The notes below the pieces were generated by a model. That model was not told the DNA's origin and made no database searches. It saw only the letters and a program-made list of their open reading frames with translations. Shown here in pieces: positions 1 to 8,986 of a stretch of 64,000 nucleotides of DNA; the stretch's first letter is position 1, and each line of letters begins with the position of its first letter. The stretch spans positions 496,001 to 560,000 of the forward strand of contig NZ_CP128361.1 in assembly GCF_030345075.1 (NCBI RefSeq), read 5' to 3'. This DNA is from Solwaraspora sp. WMMA2065 (lineage in GTDB: Bacteria; Actinomycetota; Actinomycetes; Mycobacteriales; Micromonosporaceae). Both the position numbers and the translations under genes were made by a program.

Positions 1-1188
1 GTTGGCGGCGAACAGGTTGCCGTACCGGCCGTCGTCGCCGCGACCGGTGTAGCCGTCGGCGAGGTCGAACACCGGGCCCGGGTCGCCGTCCCCCAGATCG
101 GCCAGCGCCCGGCCCAGCCGTGGCCAGCCGCTGCGGTCGTACAGCGAGGCGACCACGGCGTAGAAGATCCAGCCGGCGGTGGCCGTCCGGCCGGTCGCCC
201 CGGTGACCGGCTCCTGCCGGGCCCGGTCCATCGCCTCGGCCAGCGTGCCGGAAGGGTCGGCGCTGATCGGGCAGTCAGCCGGTGCGCCGGAACACCACCG
301 GCCGAAGGCGGCAAAGGCCCGTTCGAAACCGGCGGCCTGGCTCAGCGACCCGGCGACCGGGTCCTGCCCCGGGTCGATCGCGCCGTCCAGCACTAGCGCG
401 CGGACCCGGTGCGGAAACAGGTGCGCGTAGGTGGCTCCCAGCAGGCTCCCGTACGAGTAGCCGAGGAAGGTCAGCTGGTCGTCGCCGACCGCCGCCCGCA
501 CCGCGTCGAGGTCCCGGGCTGTCTGATGGGTGGAGTACGCGGTGAGCCGCTCGCCGTAGCGCGCCGCGCAGCCGGCCGCGACCCGTTGGCTGAGCGCGGC
601 GGCCCCGGCGAAGGCAGCCGGGTCACGGGGGTCCGGGTCCGCCCCGAAGGTGGCGTCCCAGTCACTGTCGGCGACGCAGTCGACGGCGGCGGACCGGCCC
701 ACCCCGCGCGGGTCGAAGCCGACCACGTCGAACCGGCGCAGCACTGTCTCCGGTAGACCGCCGAGGCGTTCGCCCAGTGCCAACCGGGCGGCGGCGTCCA
801 CCCCGGAGACGCCGGGCCCGCCCGGGTTGACCACCAGGGTGCCGATGCGGTCCTGCTGCCGGTCGGACCGGGCCCGGATCAGCGCGACTGGAAGGGTGCC
901 GGCGGCGGAACCGGCGGCCCAGTTGACCGGTACGTCGATCGTGGCGCAGTCGTAGCGCAGCCCGTCGGGTGGTGGGCCGTACCGATGCGTAGTCGACTCC
1001 GGGCAGGGCTGCCAGTGCGGCGGTGAGTCGGGCCCGCTGGTCGCCCCGGGGTCGGGCCGCGCCGCCGTGCACCCGGTCAGGCCGACCAGCGAACCGACCA
1101 CTGCGGCCGCGATGGCGGACAGCCAGCGGTGCCGGCCATCTGTCTGCCAGCGGCGCCGGCTCGCGGGGATCCGGCGGCGTCGGCTCAC
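1..1188 (-). CDS. Secreted lipoprotein alpha/beta hydrolase, tripeptidyl-aminopeptidase (SlpD/Tap) type, 3' end cut by window
   Basis: The reading frame on the minus strand starts at a GTG (1188-1186) that overlaps the ligase stop codon as GTGA. The N-terminus has basic residues, a hydrophobic stretch and a lipobox ending LTGC near residue 40, so it is probably a lipoprotein. The family motif IDVPVNW follows, then NPGGPG (oxyanion loop), GFDPRGVG, and the nucleophile elbow GYSYGS. These are typical of exported tripeptidyl aminopeptidase-like hydrolases, which release N-terminal tripeptides outside the cell. The catalytic Asp and His would lie beyond the window edge, so activity cannot be confirmed. 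It is translationally coupled to the ligase gene but functionally unrelated to it. Confidence 0.85.
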   Translation of the reverse strand, partial: MSRRRRIPASRRRWQTDGRHRWLSAIAAAVVGSLVGLTGCTAARPDPGATSGPDSPPHWQPCPESTTHRYGPPPDGLRYDCATIDVPVNWAAGSAAGTLPVALIRARSDRQQDRIGTLVVNPGGPGVSGVDAAARLALGERLGGLPETVLRRFDVVGFDPRGVGRSAAVDCVADSDWDATFGADPDPRDPAAFAGAAALSQRVAAGCAARYGERLTAYSTHQTARDLDAVRAAVGDDQLTFLGYSYGSLLGATYAHLFPHRVRALVLDGAIDPGQDPVAGSLSQAAGFERAFAAFGRWCSGAPADCPISADPSGTLAEAMDRARQEPVTGATGRTATAGWIFYAVVASLYDRSGWPRLGRALADLGDGDPGPVFDLADGYTGRGDDGRYGNLFAAN

Positions 1189-2270
1189 TGCTGGCTGGTC
1201 GGGTCGCCGGCCAGCACCCGGTGCACGTCGAAGCGGACCGGCCGGTCCAGCTGGTCGTACCGGCAGGAGGCCGGCTCCCGATCGGTACGCCAGCGCTGGA
1301 ACCGTGCGGTGTGCCGGAACCGGTCGCCCTCCATCGCGTCGTAGGCGACCTCGGCGACCAACTCGGGCCGCAGCGGCTGCCACTCGAGGTTCTTGCCGCC
1401 GCTCCACCGGCTCGGCGCGCCCGGAATCCGCTGGCCGGAACCGTCGTCACCCGACCCCCACGGGTGGTCGGCGGCAGTGGTGCGCAACGGTGCCATCTCG
1501 TCGACGAGCTCCGCGCGTCGGGCGGCGGTGAACGACGCGCACACGCCGACGTGGTGCAGCACCCCAGCGTCATCGAAGAGCCCGAGCAGTAGTGATCCGA
1601 CCACCGGGCCGGACTTGTGCCAGCGGAAGCCGGCGACGACCACGTCGGCGGTCCGCCCGTGCTTGACCTTGAACATCGTCCGCTTACCGGGCTCGTAGCG
1701 CAGCTCCGCCGGCTTGGCGATGACGCCGTCGAGGCCGGCGCCTTCGAAGATCTCGAACCAGCGACGGGCGGTGCCCGGTTCGGTGGTCACCGGGGTCAGG
1801 TGCACCGGCGCGGTGACCGCCGCCAGCGCGTCGGCCAGTCGGGCCCGACGGGTGGTGAACGGCTCGTCGAGCAGGACCTCGTCGCCCAGCGCCAGCAGGT
1901 CGAAGGCGACGAAGGAGGCCGGGATCTGCTCGGCGAGCAGCCGTACCCGGGAGGCCGCCGGATGGATCCGTTGGCCGAGCAGGTCGAAGTCGAGCCGGGA
2001 CCGCCCAGTCTCCGCCCGGATCACCACCAACTCGCCGTCCACCACGATCCGGGGCGGCAACTGCTGCCGGGCCTGCTCGATGACCTCGGGGAAGTACCTG
2101 GTCAGCGTCTTACCGCCGCGGCTGGCCAGCTCGACCTGGTCACCGTCGCGGAAAATGACGCAGCGGTAGCCGTCCCACTTGGGCTCGTAGCTCATCCCCG
2201 GTGCGACTGGCAGCGTCGCGACCGGTTTCGCCAGCATCGGCTCGATCGGTAGGGCGATCGGGAAAGTCAC
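1185..2270 (-). CDS. ligC: ATP-dependent DNA ligase, LigC type
   Basis: 361 residues. The adenylation motif KWDG (Lys31 as nucleophile) follows an N-terminus reading PIEPMLAKP, typical of actinobacterial LigC. Downstream come a DGE motif (VVDGELVV), an SFVAFDLLAL segment, a DGVIAKP motif, and a C-terminal OB-fold-like region. There is no polymerase or nuclease domain, so this is not full-length LigD. It seals DNA nicks using ATP, probably as a backup repair ligase. The GTG start at 2270 overlaps the stop of the upstream methyltransferase-like gene (GTGA). A longer in-frame extension to 2366 exists but lies inside the upstream gene. Confidence 0.88.
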   Translation of the reverse strand: MTFPIALPIEPMLAKPVATLPVAPGMSYEPKWDGYRCVIFRDGDQVELASRGGKTLTRYFPEVIEQARQQLPPRIVVDGELVVIRAETGRSRLDFDLLGQRIHPAASRVRLLAEQIPASFVAFDLLALGDEVLLDEPFTTRRARLADALAAVTAPVHLTPVTTEPGTARRWFEIFEGAGLDGVIAKPAELRYEPGKRTMFKVKHGRTADVVVAGFRWHKSGPVVGSLLLGLFDDAGVLHHVGVCASFTAARRAELVDEMAPLRTTAADHPWGSGDDGSGQRIPGAPSRWSGGKNLEWQPLRPELVAEVAYDAMEGDRFRHTARFQRWRTDREPASCRYDQLDRPVRFDVHRVLAGDPTSQQ

Positions 2271-3313
2271 CCACCCAGTGAACCATCCCGGTCCGACGAT
2301 CCGCGGGACCGCCGGACCACGGCACGGACCCGGCGGAACACCGGCCGGACCGGGCGGGCCAGCCACGGCAGCCGGCGTGCCGCGCGTTGGTACAGCGGCT
2401 GGGCCGCCGCCCGCAGCTGCTGGCGGGTCGTGGCGAGCTGGCGGTGCGTCGTATCGAGCTCCGCCCGGGCGGAACGCAGCTGCTGTTCGAGCTCGGCGAG
2501 GCGGGCCGCGCTGATCGTCGCCATCAACTCGTGACCGGTGACCGGCTCGCTGCGGCCGTCCTCGCCGCGTACCAGCCAGGGGCGGTCACCGTATACGTCG
2601 ATCTGATGGCCGGCCAACGGTACGTCGCCTTTCTCCAGCCCGTTCGGAAACTGCTCGGCGAACATCGCCCGGCAGTGTTTCGCCTGGTCGGCCGAGGTGG
2701 CCAGGATCAGCTTGTTGGGCACCAACACTGCGGGCACCAGGCTGCCGCCGTCGCCGAGGTAGCTGAACAGGCCGGTGATCACGCCGAGCCAGTGCCGGTT
2801 GAGTACGTCGTCGAGCACCACCAGCCCGTCGTCGACCACGGTCCGCTCGGCGATCCGCAGGTCGTTCACCGTGATCTGATCGGTGTGGCCGCCGTCGATG
2901 GAGAAGATCCGGAAGCGGCGCCCGGCGGCGACGAAGCCGGCCTGCTCCAGGTCGAGACTTGACGACTGCACGATGTCGACGTTGTCGCCGGCGCCGTAGG
3001 TCGTGAGGTTCTGTTCGAAGATCTCCCGGTCACCGCGTCCGGACTGGTCGAGGTTGGCGGCCTGGTCGTCGAAGACGTCGATGGCGACCGCCCGCTGATC
3101 CGCTGGCAGATCCAGAGCGAGGCACAGGAACGACTTGCCGTGGTGGATGCCGATCTCGGCCACGTCGCCGCTCACCCCGGCCTCGCGCTGAGCGGCCCGT
3201 ACGCCGCTGAGGTACACCGCGGTCGAAACGTTCAGCCAGCCCTTGACCTGGTGCAGACCGGTCCGCAGGTAGCTGGCGGTCCGCTCAGGCAGGACCGGTG
3301 TGAACGCTGTCAT
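2267..3313 (-). CDS. Class I SAM-dependent methyltransferase-like protein with C-terminal coiled coil
   Basis: 348 residues. The N-terminal two thirds has the SAM-binding glycine segment VAEIGIHHGKS, an AIDVFD acidic strand end, and FSIDGGH followed by LVVLDDV. This is the pattern of Methyltransf_24 / TylF-like O-methyltransferases. From about residue 265 the chain becomes a predicted coiled coil (LAELEQQLRSARAELD) and ends in an Arg-rich tail. This suggests it docks on a partner or a membrane. The substrate is unknown. Similar domain mixes occur in surface-glycan gene clusters, but nothing adjacent confirms that here. Confidence 0.7.
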   Translation of the reverse strand: MTAFTPVLPERTASYLRTGLHQVKGWLNVSTAVYLSGVRAAQREAGVSGDVAEIGIHHGKSFLCLALDLPADQRAVAIDVFDDQAANLDQSGRGDREIFEQNLTTYGAGDNVDIVQSSSLDLEQAGFVAAGRRFRIFSIDGGHTDQITVNDLRIAERTVVDDGLVVLDDVLNRHWLGVITGLFSYLGDGGSLVPAVLVPNKLILATSADQAKHCRAMFAEQFPNGLEKGDVPLAGHQIDVYGDRPWLVRGEDGRSEPVTGHELMATISAARLAELEQQLRSARAELDTTHRQLATTRQQLRAAAQPLYQRAARRLPWLARPVRPVFRRVRAVVRRSRGSSDRDGSLGG

Positions 3314-3458
3314 GGTGGCAGACCATACCGCTGATTACCGCAGCGACAAACGGTCGATCGGAGGACAATCCAGGTGACCGCACCGGCCGTCCTGGTCGGT
3401 GTCCTGCTCCGCTCGTCGGCGCCGCCGCCGTGGTGGCCGTACGGGAAAGGCGGATCGC

Positions 3459-3989
3459 ATGCCCAGCTTCACCTATCCGCAGGCCGGCGCCACCGCCGTG
3501 CTGCGCGACCAGACCGGATCGGTCCGGCGGTCCGTACCGCCGCTGCCGGCGGGCTACCGCCATCTGCGGTCCCGTAGCCGACTGCGGCCCGGCAGCTTCC
3601 CGATGGCGGCCGAGGCGGTGCTCACCTGGCGGATGCACCGGGCCGCCGGTGCCCGGGTGGCGGCGTCGGCTCCCCGCGCCGAGGCCGGTGTGCTGGTGAC
3701 GGTCGGTCTCGGCGTCGGGCCGCTGCGGATCGCCGCGCCGTGCGCGGTGGTGTGGGCGGTCGACGAGCCGGACCTCGCCGGATTCGCGTACGGCACCCTG
3801 CCCGGCCATCCGGCCAGCGGCGAGGAGGCGTTCCTGGTGCACCGCGACGACGACCGGGTGTGGCTGTCGGTGGTGGCGTTCAGCCGGCCGGTGGCGCCGC
3901 TCATGCGGCTGGCCGGCCCACTGGGTGCGCTGGCACAGCGGGCCTACGCCCACCGGCTGGGCACCGCACTGCGCCGGCTCACCCGCTGA
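3459..3989 (+). CDS. DUF1990 (UPF0548) family protein
   Basis: 176 residues starting at ATG 3459, with a GGAAAGG ribosome site eight bases upstream. Family landmarks are FTYPQAGAT at the N-terminus, the central GVLVTVGLGVGPLRI, and the FAYGTLPGHPASGEEAF block, the most conserved part of DUF1990. The biochemical function of the family is not established. It stands alone between divergent and convergent neighbours. Confidence 0.85.
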   Translation: MPSFTYPQAGATAVLRDQTGSVRRSVPPLPAGYRHLRSRSRLRPGSFPMAAEAVLTWRMHRAAGARVAASAPRAEAGVLVTVGLGVGPLRIAAPCAVVWAVDEPDLAGFAYGTLPGHPASGEEAFLVHRDDDRVWLSVVAFSRPVAPLMRLAGPLGALAQRAYAHRLGTALRRLTR

Positions 3990-4018
3990 CCGCCAACGGC
4001 ACGCCGGCCGGCGGCGGG

Positions 4019-4987
4019 TCAGTAGGCGGCGAAGGAACGGACCGGGGCCCGGGGCCCGAACCGGGGCGCCCGTACCCCGGCCAGCTCCAGCAGCAGACAG
4101 ACCCGACCACGGTGCCCCCGGAACGGCTCCAGTAGTTCGAGCATCCGGGTGTCGGTTGCGCGGGCCTCGCCGGCCAGCGCCCAGGCCACCGTGTTCGGCA
4201 GGTGGTAGTCGCCGACGCTCACCGCGTCGGCCGCGCCGAACGCCACCCGGACCACCTCGGCGGCGGTCCACGGGCCGATCCCGGGCAGCGCGGTCAACCG
4301 CCGGGTGGCCGTCTGCGGGTCGGCGCTGTCCGACAGCCGGTCGGCGACCGCCGCCGCGCCGCACAGGGCCTGCGCCCGTCGTTGCTCGATGCCCAGCGGA
4401 TGCAGCGACCAGTACGGCGCGGCGGCGAGGGCGGTCGGCTCCGGGGCGACCCAGAGATCGGCGACCGGGCCGGGAGCGGGTTCGCCGAACCGGCGGACCG
4501 TCGCGGCGTACCCGCGGTACGCCTCCGCGCCGGTCACCTTCTGTTCCAGCACGGCCCGCAGCAGCCGGGCGAACACCTGCCCGGTGGCCGGGAGCCGGAC
4601 GCCGGCGTAGCGGCGGACCACCGCCGCGACGACCGAATGCCGGCGGGCCAGCGGGAGGAAGTCGGACACGTCGTCGCGGAGTCCGGCGACCGCGTCGGCG
4701 ATGTCGCAGATCTGGCTGGCCCCGGGGCCGTAGCCGGCGGCGACGAGGTCGCCGCCGCGTCGGCGTAGCGCCAGGGTCGCCGGCCCGTCCGGGGTACGGG
4801 CGGTCCACCAGAAGGTGTCCGCCAGCCAGCGGGCGCACGGGTCGTGCCGTCCCATCGCCAGCGGCCGCGCCGAGCCGGCCAACTGGTAGCCCTCCGGCGG
4901 CCGCAGCACCCGGACCCGTGCCGGTGCGGCACCGGTTGCATTGAGCGTGGTCGCTGCTGTCTCCGCGGCCTGCCTTTGCTCGACCAT
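4019..4987 (-). CDS. DNA-3-methyladenine glycosylase II, AlkA-like HhH-GPD protein
   Basis: About 322 residues if the start is ATG 4987. The open frame reaches 5077 and no clear Shine-Dalgarno site decides between starts. The helix-hairpin-helix-GPD signature is LPGIGPWTAAEV followed by the catalytic Asp in AVSVGDYHLPN. Just upstream is a typical LLRAVLEQKVTGAEA helix. It should excise alkylated purines from DNA as the first step of base excision repair. There is no Ada or FeS domain. Confidence 0.83.
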   Translation of the reverse strand: MVEQRQAAETAATTLNATGAAPARVRVLRPPEGYQLAGSARPLAMGRHDPCARWLADTFWWTARTPDGPATLALRRRGGDLVAAGYGPGASQICDIADAVAGLRDDVSDFLPLARRHSVVAAVVRRYAGVRLPATGQVFARLLRAVLEQKVTGAEAYRGYAATVRRFGEPAPGPVADLWVAPEPTALAAAPYWSLHPLGIEQRRAQALCGAAAVADRLSDSADPQTATRRLTALPGIGPWTAAEVVRVAFGAADAVSVGDYHLPNTVAWALAGEARATDTRMLELLEPFRGHRGRVCLLLELAGVRAPRFGPRAPVRSFAAY

Positions 4988-5108
4988 GCCGGTCACTGTG
5001 CCAGCAGCGGCGGACAGCATCGACGCCGGGACGAGCCCGCAGCTCGTCCCGGCGTCGGATCGCCCTACCCGGGTCACCGGCGGCCACCGCCGCCGATGCC
5101 AGCCGACC

Positions 5109-6023
5109 TCATCGGGTGACGACCACCCGGACCACGTCGAAGGCGGGGATCTGGTTGGCCCGCTGCATCATCGGTACCCGGTGGGAACCGTCGCCGGCCC
5201 ACGACGCGCACTGGGCGATGCCGGGGCCGGGCAGGCCGGGCACCTCGACGGTGACCTCGTCGGCGCCGGCGCCACCCCGACCGTCCTCGGTGGCCACGAA
5301 GAACGCCGGGACCGGGCCGGGCTCGGGAGCGCTGCGCCTACTGGTCAGCATCCGGCATGCGGTGTGGAAGTGCCCCCGGGTCAGACCCTCCTCGGTGAGG
5401 AACGAGCTTTCCAGGTAGTAGCCGCCCTGGCCGGCCGGCAGGAATCGGTCACGTACCAGGTTGCGGGTGCTGATTCGCAGGGTGAACGGTTGGTTTGCGC
5501 GTACCCGGTTGGGTGACGAGATGATCATCAGCTGCGGGTTGGTGTCCGCGTCACCGACCTCGCCGAACGCCGTACTGACACACCGCTCGCCGTCCTGGAA
5601 ACCCTCGTGCGGGGCCAACGAACTGTCGGTGCAGTCGTCGCCGAGGATCTCCAACCCGGCCGGCGGATCGTCCGGCGCGTCGGGCTCTTCGCCGGGGGCG
5701 GGGGAGTCCTGGCACTGGTCCGGGCCCCGCTGGCCGTCACCCCAGTGGTGCCGTACGCCGTTGCTGTCCACGGTGGTCCCGGTGTCGGCCGGATCGACCG
5801 ACTCGCTCGGGCTCACGCAGACGGCGGCGGCCCGGTCGCGGTCCCGCTCGCGGTCCCGGTCGCCGCGGGTCCCGGCGGACGAGATCTGGGTCACCGCCAC
5901 CACGCCGCCGAAGACCGCCAGCATCGTGGTCACCGCGATGACGCGGTTGCGGGTGCTGCCCGCCGATTCGCCCCGGCGTGCCGGCTGGTCGCTGGTACGC
6001 CTGCGGCGCTGTGGGCTGTTCAC
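5109..6023 (-). CDS. Secreted or membrane-anchored protein of unknown function
   Basis: 304 residues. The N-terminus is Arg-rich and followed by one hydrophobic segment (residues about 27-47), so it is either a signal peptide or a single anchor. Next is an Arg/Asp run (GDRDRERDRDR), then an acidic Pro-rich linker, then a globular part with four Cys residues. The globular part contains GHFHTACRML and ends CASWAGDGSHRVPMMQRANQ. Relatives are common as hypothetical proteins in actinomycetes, and I do not recognise a catalytic motif. Confidence 0.7.
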   Translation of the reverse strand: MNSPQRRRRTSDQPARRGESAGSTRNRVIAVTTMLAVFGGVVAVTQISSAGTRGDRDRERDRDRAAAVCVSPSESVDPADTGTTVDSNGVRHHWGDGQRGPDQCQDSPAPGEEPDAPDDPPAGLEILGDDCTDSSLAPHEGFQDGERCVSTAFGEVGDADTNPQLMIISSPNRVRANQPFTLRISTRNLVRDRFLPAGQGGYYLESSFLTEEGLTRGHFHTACRMLTSRRSAPEPGPVPAFFVATEDGRGGAGADEVTVEVPGLPGPGIAQCASWAGDGSHRVPMMQRANQIPAFDVVRVVVTR

Positions 6024-6232
6024 GTGGTGCCACCTCTTTCGTCGAACGCCAATTGGTCGTCCGGGTGCAACGCAGTTGATGATGGCTGTGGTTCGCCACT
6101 GCCGTCGACCGTATGGATGTCACTCCACAACAGTCAACAATCCTTGGGCCAACTACGGAACACTTAGGAGGCACTTAATACGGGCTTCAAGAACCGGCTC
6201 GAGGCGCCGGTGGCGGGTCCACCAAAAACGTG

Positions 6233-6275
6233 GCGGCGGCCGGCCGCGCCCTCCCTGGCAACGACCGGCCGCCGC
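6233..6275 (-). terminator. Hairpin downstream of the 6299-7009 lipoprotein gene
   Basis: Perfect 11-bp inverted repeat (6233-6243 with 6265-6275, arm GCGGCGGCCGG) with a 21-nt loop, located 24 bases past the stop of the minus-strand lipoprotein gene. No U-tract follows, as is usual in high-G+C actinobacteria. Confidence 0.55.
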
Positions 6276-6298
6276 GATTCACAGGCGCCCTGAAAGAG

Positions 6299-7009
6299 TC
6301 AGTAGTCGTAGTCGCCCGAGTCCTCAGAGTCACTGTCGAAGCTGTCCGAGTCCTCGCTCTGCGAGTCCTTGCTGTCGTCGAGGCCCTTGATGTTGTCGCG
6401 GCCGTCACCGTCCGGCACCGCGATTGGCTTCGGGGTGCCCTCCGGCAGGCACTCCAGGTTCTTCGTGCCGTCCGGCTGCACGACGTACCAGGTGCCGCCG
6501 ACACCCTGGCCCTTCCAATCGCCGGGCTTCTCGTCACCGGCGTAGTAGTAGATCGGCCAGCCGTCGATGGTCAGTTGGCGGGTGCCGTCCGGCCGGTTCA
6601 CCGTGCCGACCAACTCCTCGTCCACCCCGGACAGAATGGGGTCGCCGTCGGTCAGCGCCGGCGGCCAGATCTTGGCGCAGTCACCCTCGCAGTTCGAGGT
6701 CGCGGGGTCGTTGGAGTCCTCCTCGAAGCGGTAGAGCAGCCAGCCGTCCTCGTCGGTGACCACGTCACCCATCTTGTCGACGGCCTTGCCGACCAGTTCC
6801 TTGGTGAGGTCCTCGTCGGCGACCTCGACCGCGATGTCCTCGGTGTCTACCGGCTCGGGCGCGGCCGACGCCGCGTTCGCCGCGTTGACGACCGGCTGGG
6901 CCTGAGCGCCGCCAAAGTCGTCCGGGTTGTAACCTGCCGGGGCGCAACCCGGCAACACGAGTGCCGCCAGCGCGCCTGCGACTATGACGGTCCGCTTTCC
7001 CAGTGCCAC
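6299..7009 (-). CDS. Secreted lipoprotein with COG4315-type repeats
   Basis: 236 residues from a GTG at 7009, preceded by GGGAGG at good spacing. The signal peptide ends in a lipobox reading VLPGC. The body has two related blocks (WLLYRFEEDSN... and WPIYYYAGDEKPGD...) matching the secreted repeat PF03640, whose function is unknown; some members are linked to redox or heme-like ligands. The C-terminal tail is very acidic (Asp/Ser/Glu, ending DYDY) and may bind metal ions or face the cell-wall matrix. It lies downstream of the sigma/anti-sigma pair but is separated from it by a strong hairpin. Confidence 0.82.
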   Translation of the reverse strand: MALGKRTVIVAGALAALVLPGCAPAGYNPDDFGGAQAQPVVNAANAASAAPEPVDTEDIAVEVADEDLTKELVGKAVDKMGDVVTDEDGWLLYRFEEDSNDPATSNCEGDCAKIWPPALTDGDPILSGVDEELVGTVNRPDGTRQLTIDGWPIYYYAGDEKPGDWKGQGVGGTWYVVQPDGTKNLECLPEGTPKPIAVPDGDGRDNIKGLDDSKDSQSEDSDSFDSDSEDSGDYDY

Positions 7010-7352
7010 GTGCCCTCCCTCATTCGTCCACATCGGGCTTCATCAAGGAGTACGCAGCACATCTCGGATTGGATCGGTATTCCCGAGTGCAGAATTTCAC
7101 AGCCCGGCGTTGAACCGGGTCGTCGGGTGCTGCGTGCGGCCAGCCGTTGTCGTGCCGATCAGCAGCAGAATACGCCGGTCATGGGCAGAGAGAGACGCAG
7201 CGACGATCAGAGACAGAACAGCCCGTGGGTATCCGTAAACTCGGGAACCCACGGGCTGCACGTACATCGAATCTGCTGGCGCAGATGTCGCGACGCCTGT
7301 TCGTAGCGCACGTCAGGAATGGACGTCGACCCTCCGCTCAGACCGGTACCGC
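7010..7352. other. 343-bp intergenic region
   Basis: Between the lipoprotein gene and the anti-sigma gene. It holds the ribosome site of the lipoprotein gene (about 7013-7018) and the hairpin at 7219-7258. I see no further gene. Confidence 0.6.
7219..7258 (-). terminator. Strong hairpin after the anti-sigma factor gene
   Basis: Perfect 12-bp inverted repeat, arm CAGCCCGTGGGT at 7219-7230 pairing with 7247-7258 across a 16-nt loop. It lies about 95 bases past the anti-sigma stop on the minus strand, so it probably ends the sigma/anti-sigma transcript. Confidence 0.75.
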
Positions 7353-8216
7353 TCAGACCGGTACGGTGACGATCGCGGTGGCGACCCCGGACTGGTCGAC
7401 CGCCTGGAACTGGATCCGTTCGATGTCGTCCCGAGGCGCCGCCGTCGACGTGCTCAGCAGCAACGGCGCGGGCTGCTCCGCGGTGCCGTACCCGGCGTCG
7501 GGCACCGTCCAGGTGGAGAGCACCTCCGCAGTGCCGGAGGCCCGCAGCACCACGATCCGGCACTGCATCGGTCCCGGTACGCGGCGCAGCGCGAACGACA
7601 CCTGGGTGCCCCAGTCGGCTTCCTCCAGCACCACGTCCGCCTCCACCCCGGTGGTGGCGTCGACCGCGTTGAACTTCTCGCCAGTGACCTCCGGACCACC
7701 GACCCCGGACTGCGGATCGACCGGTGACGGGCTGGTCGAGACCGACGTCTGCGGCCCGGCCTGCGGTGTCGCCGATCCGCCTGACCAGGTCGACCCGGCG
7801 AAGAACGAGAAACCGGTGAGCGTCGCCATCAGCACGAACCCGGCGGCGATCTGCAGCGGTCGGCCGGCGAACAGCCGCCGGGACCTACCGGCGCGGCCGA
7901 GCGGACGGACCCGACCGTGGTCGCGAAGCTGGTCGGCGTCGGACCGTACGGTCGGCCGGATCGGCACCGGCGCGCCGCCGTCGTCCGCCCCACCAGCCCG
8001 GTTCACACCGGTGGGGCCGGACTGAGGGAGGACGGGGCTGTCCTCCAACTGGTCGATGTCGACGGTGGACATCAACCCGACGATCGGAATGAGTGACTCC
8101 AGCTCCGCGGCGCAGGCCCAGCAGCCGGCGAGATGCTCCTCGAACAGTTCGACGTCGTCGGCGTCGAGCGCACCGATCGCGTACGCTCCGACGTCCCAGT
8201 GGGCGGACCGTGTCAT
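7353..8216 (-). CDS. Anti-sigma factor with ZAS-type zinc finger and one transmembrane helix
   Basis: 287 residues. The start ATG at 8216 overlaps the stop of the ECF sigma gene (ATGA), the classic coupling for a sigma/anti-sigma pair. The N-terminal domain has HLAGCWAC (HxxxCxxC), the zinc-binding anti-sigma signature, near residues 25-35. A Pro/Arg-rich cytoplasmic linker follows, then a transmembrane segment (LQIAAGFVLMATLTGFSFF) near residue 130, then an extracytoplasmic domain of about 130 residues. It should hold the cognate sigma factor inactive at the membrane. The Cys residues make redox sensing possible, as in RslA of mycobacteria, but this is inferred. Confidence 0.85.
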   Translation of the reverse strand: MTRSAHWDVGAYAIGALDADDVELFEEHLAGCWACAAELESLIPIVGLMSTVDIDQLEDSPVLPQSGPTGVNRAGGADDGGAPVPIRPTVRSDADQLRDHGRVRPLGRAGRSRRLFAGRPLQIAAGFVLMATLTGFSFFAGSTWSGGSATPQAGPQTSVSTSPSPVDPQSGVGGPEVTGEKFNAVDATTGVEADVVLEEADWGTQVSFALRRVPGPMQCRIVVLRASGTAEVLSTWTVPDAGYGTAEQPAPLLLSTSTAAPRDDIERIQFQAVDQSGVATAIVTVPV

Positions 8217-8908
8217 TCTGTAACCCCCCGCTGTTGCAGCGCCGTCCGCAGCGCTCGTAGCGCGTAGTAGACCCGCGACTTGGCGGTACCCAGTGGCAGC
8301 CCCAGCTCCGCGGCAGCCTCCGGCACCGTGCGGCCGCGGAAGTACGTCTCGACCAGGATCTCCCGGTGCGGCTGGCTGAGCGTGCGCAACGCGTCGGCGA
8401 CAGTCATCTGCCGCAGCACCTGATCGGTGCCGTCGGACTCGGCGAAGCTCTCCAGGTCCCGGTCGTACTCCTCTGTCGGGCGGGCCTTCTCGCTGCGGTG
8501 GTCGTCGATCGCGATGCGCCGGGCGACGGTCACCAGCCACGGTCGCAGCGACGCCTGGCCCTGCGCGCCGAGCCGGTGGGCGTTGCGCCACGCCCGCAGC
8601 AGTGTCTCCTGGACGATGTCCTCGGCTCGTTGCCGGTCCCCCCCGGTGAGCCGTAACACGAATCCCAGCAGCGGCCGGGCGTGCTCTGCGTACAGTGTGC
8701 GGACGAGATCTTCCCCGTGGCTGGATTCCGCCGTCCCGGCCTGTTGCCGGCTTCCTGCGGTCCGTGGCGTCACCGGCTCATCATCGCGCTCGGCCGCCCT
8801 CCCGTCGATGCTCTGCCAACGTTGCGTGCTGCGGGCCATGGCCGAACCATTGCCGGTCAGACCCGGCCGGGTCCTCTCCGCCTGCCAGCCGCTGGCGACC
8901 GCGTACAT
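8213..8908 (-). CDS. ECF-type RNA polymerase sigma factor (SigL-like)
   Basis: About 231 residues. ATG 8908 was chosen because GGAGG stands seven bases upstream; another in-frame ATG is at 8839 and an upstream one at 8956. Region 2 reads LLGFVLRLTGG...AEDIVQETLLRAWRN, and region 4 reads LSQPHREILVETYFRGRTVPEAAAELGLPLGTAKSR. Extra N-terminal residues precede region 2. The pairing with a ZAS anti-sigma factor resembles the SigL/RslA arrangement. Targets cannot be read from the window. Confidence 0.88.
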   Translation of the reverse strand: MYAVASGWQAERTRPGLTGNGSAMARSTQRWQSIDGRAAERDDEPVTPRTAGSRQQAGTAESSHGEDLVRTLYAEHARPLLGFVLRLTGGDRQRAEDIVQETLLRAWRNAHRLGAQGQASLRPWLVTVARRIAIDDHRSEKARPTEEYDRDLESFAESDGTDQVLRQMTVADALRTLSQPHREILVETYFRGRTVPEAAAELGLPLGTAKSRVYYALRALRTALQQRGVTE

Positions 8909-8986
8909 CGCAGGACCTCCATCCGACGTCGACATGGCCCGCGGCTGGGGGCCCACCCCGAGGTACGGAGCCGGCCGGCGGACGGA

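Noticed and set aside
662-1573. Long minus-strand Arg-rich reading frame over the ligase/hydrolase junction
   Set aside because: Shadow frame: the true frames there carry LigC and hydrolase motifs, while this one has low-complexity Arg/Gly/Pro content.
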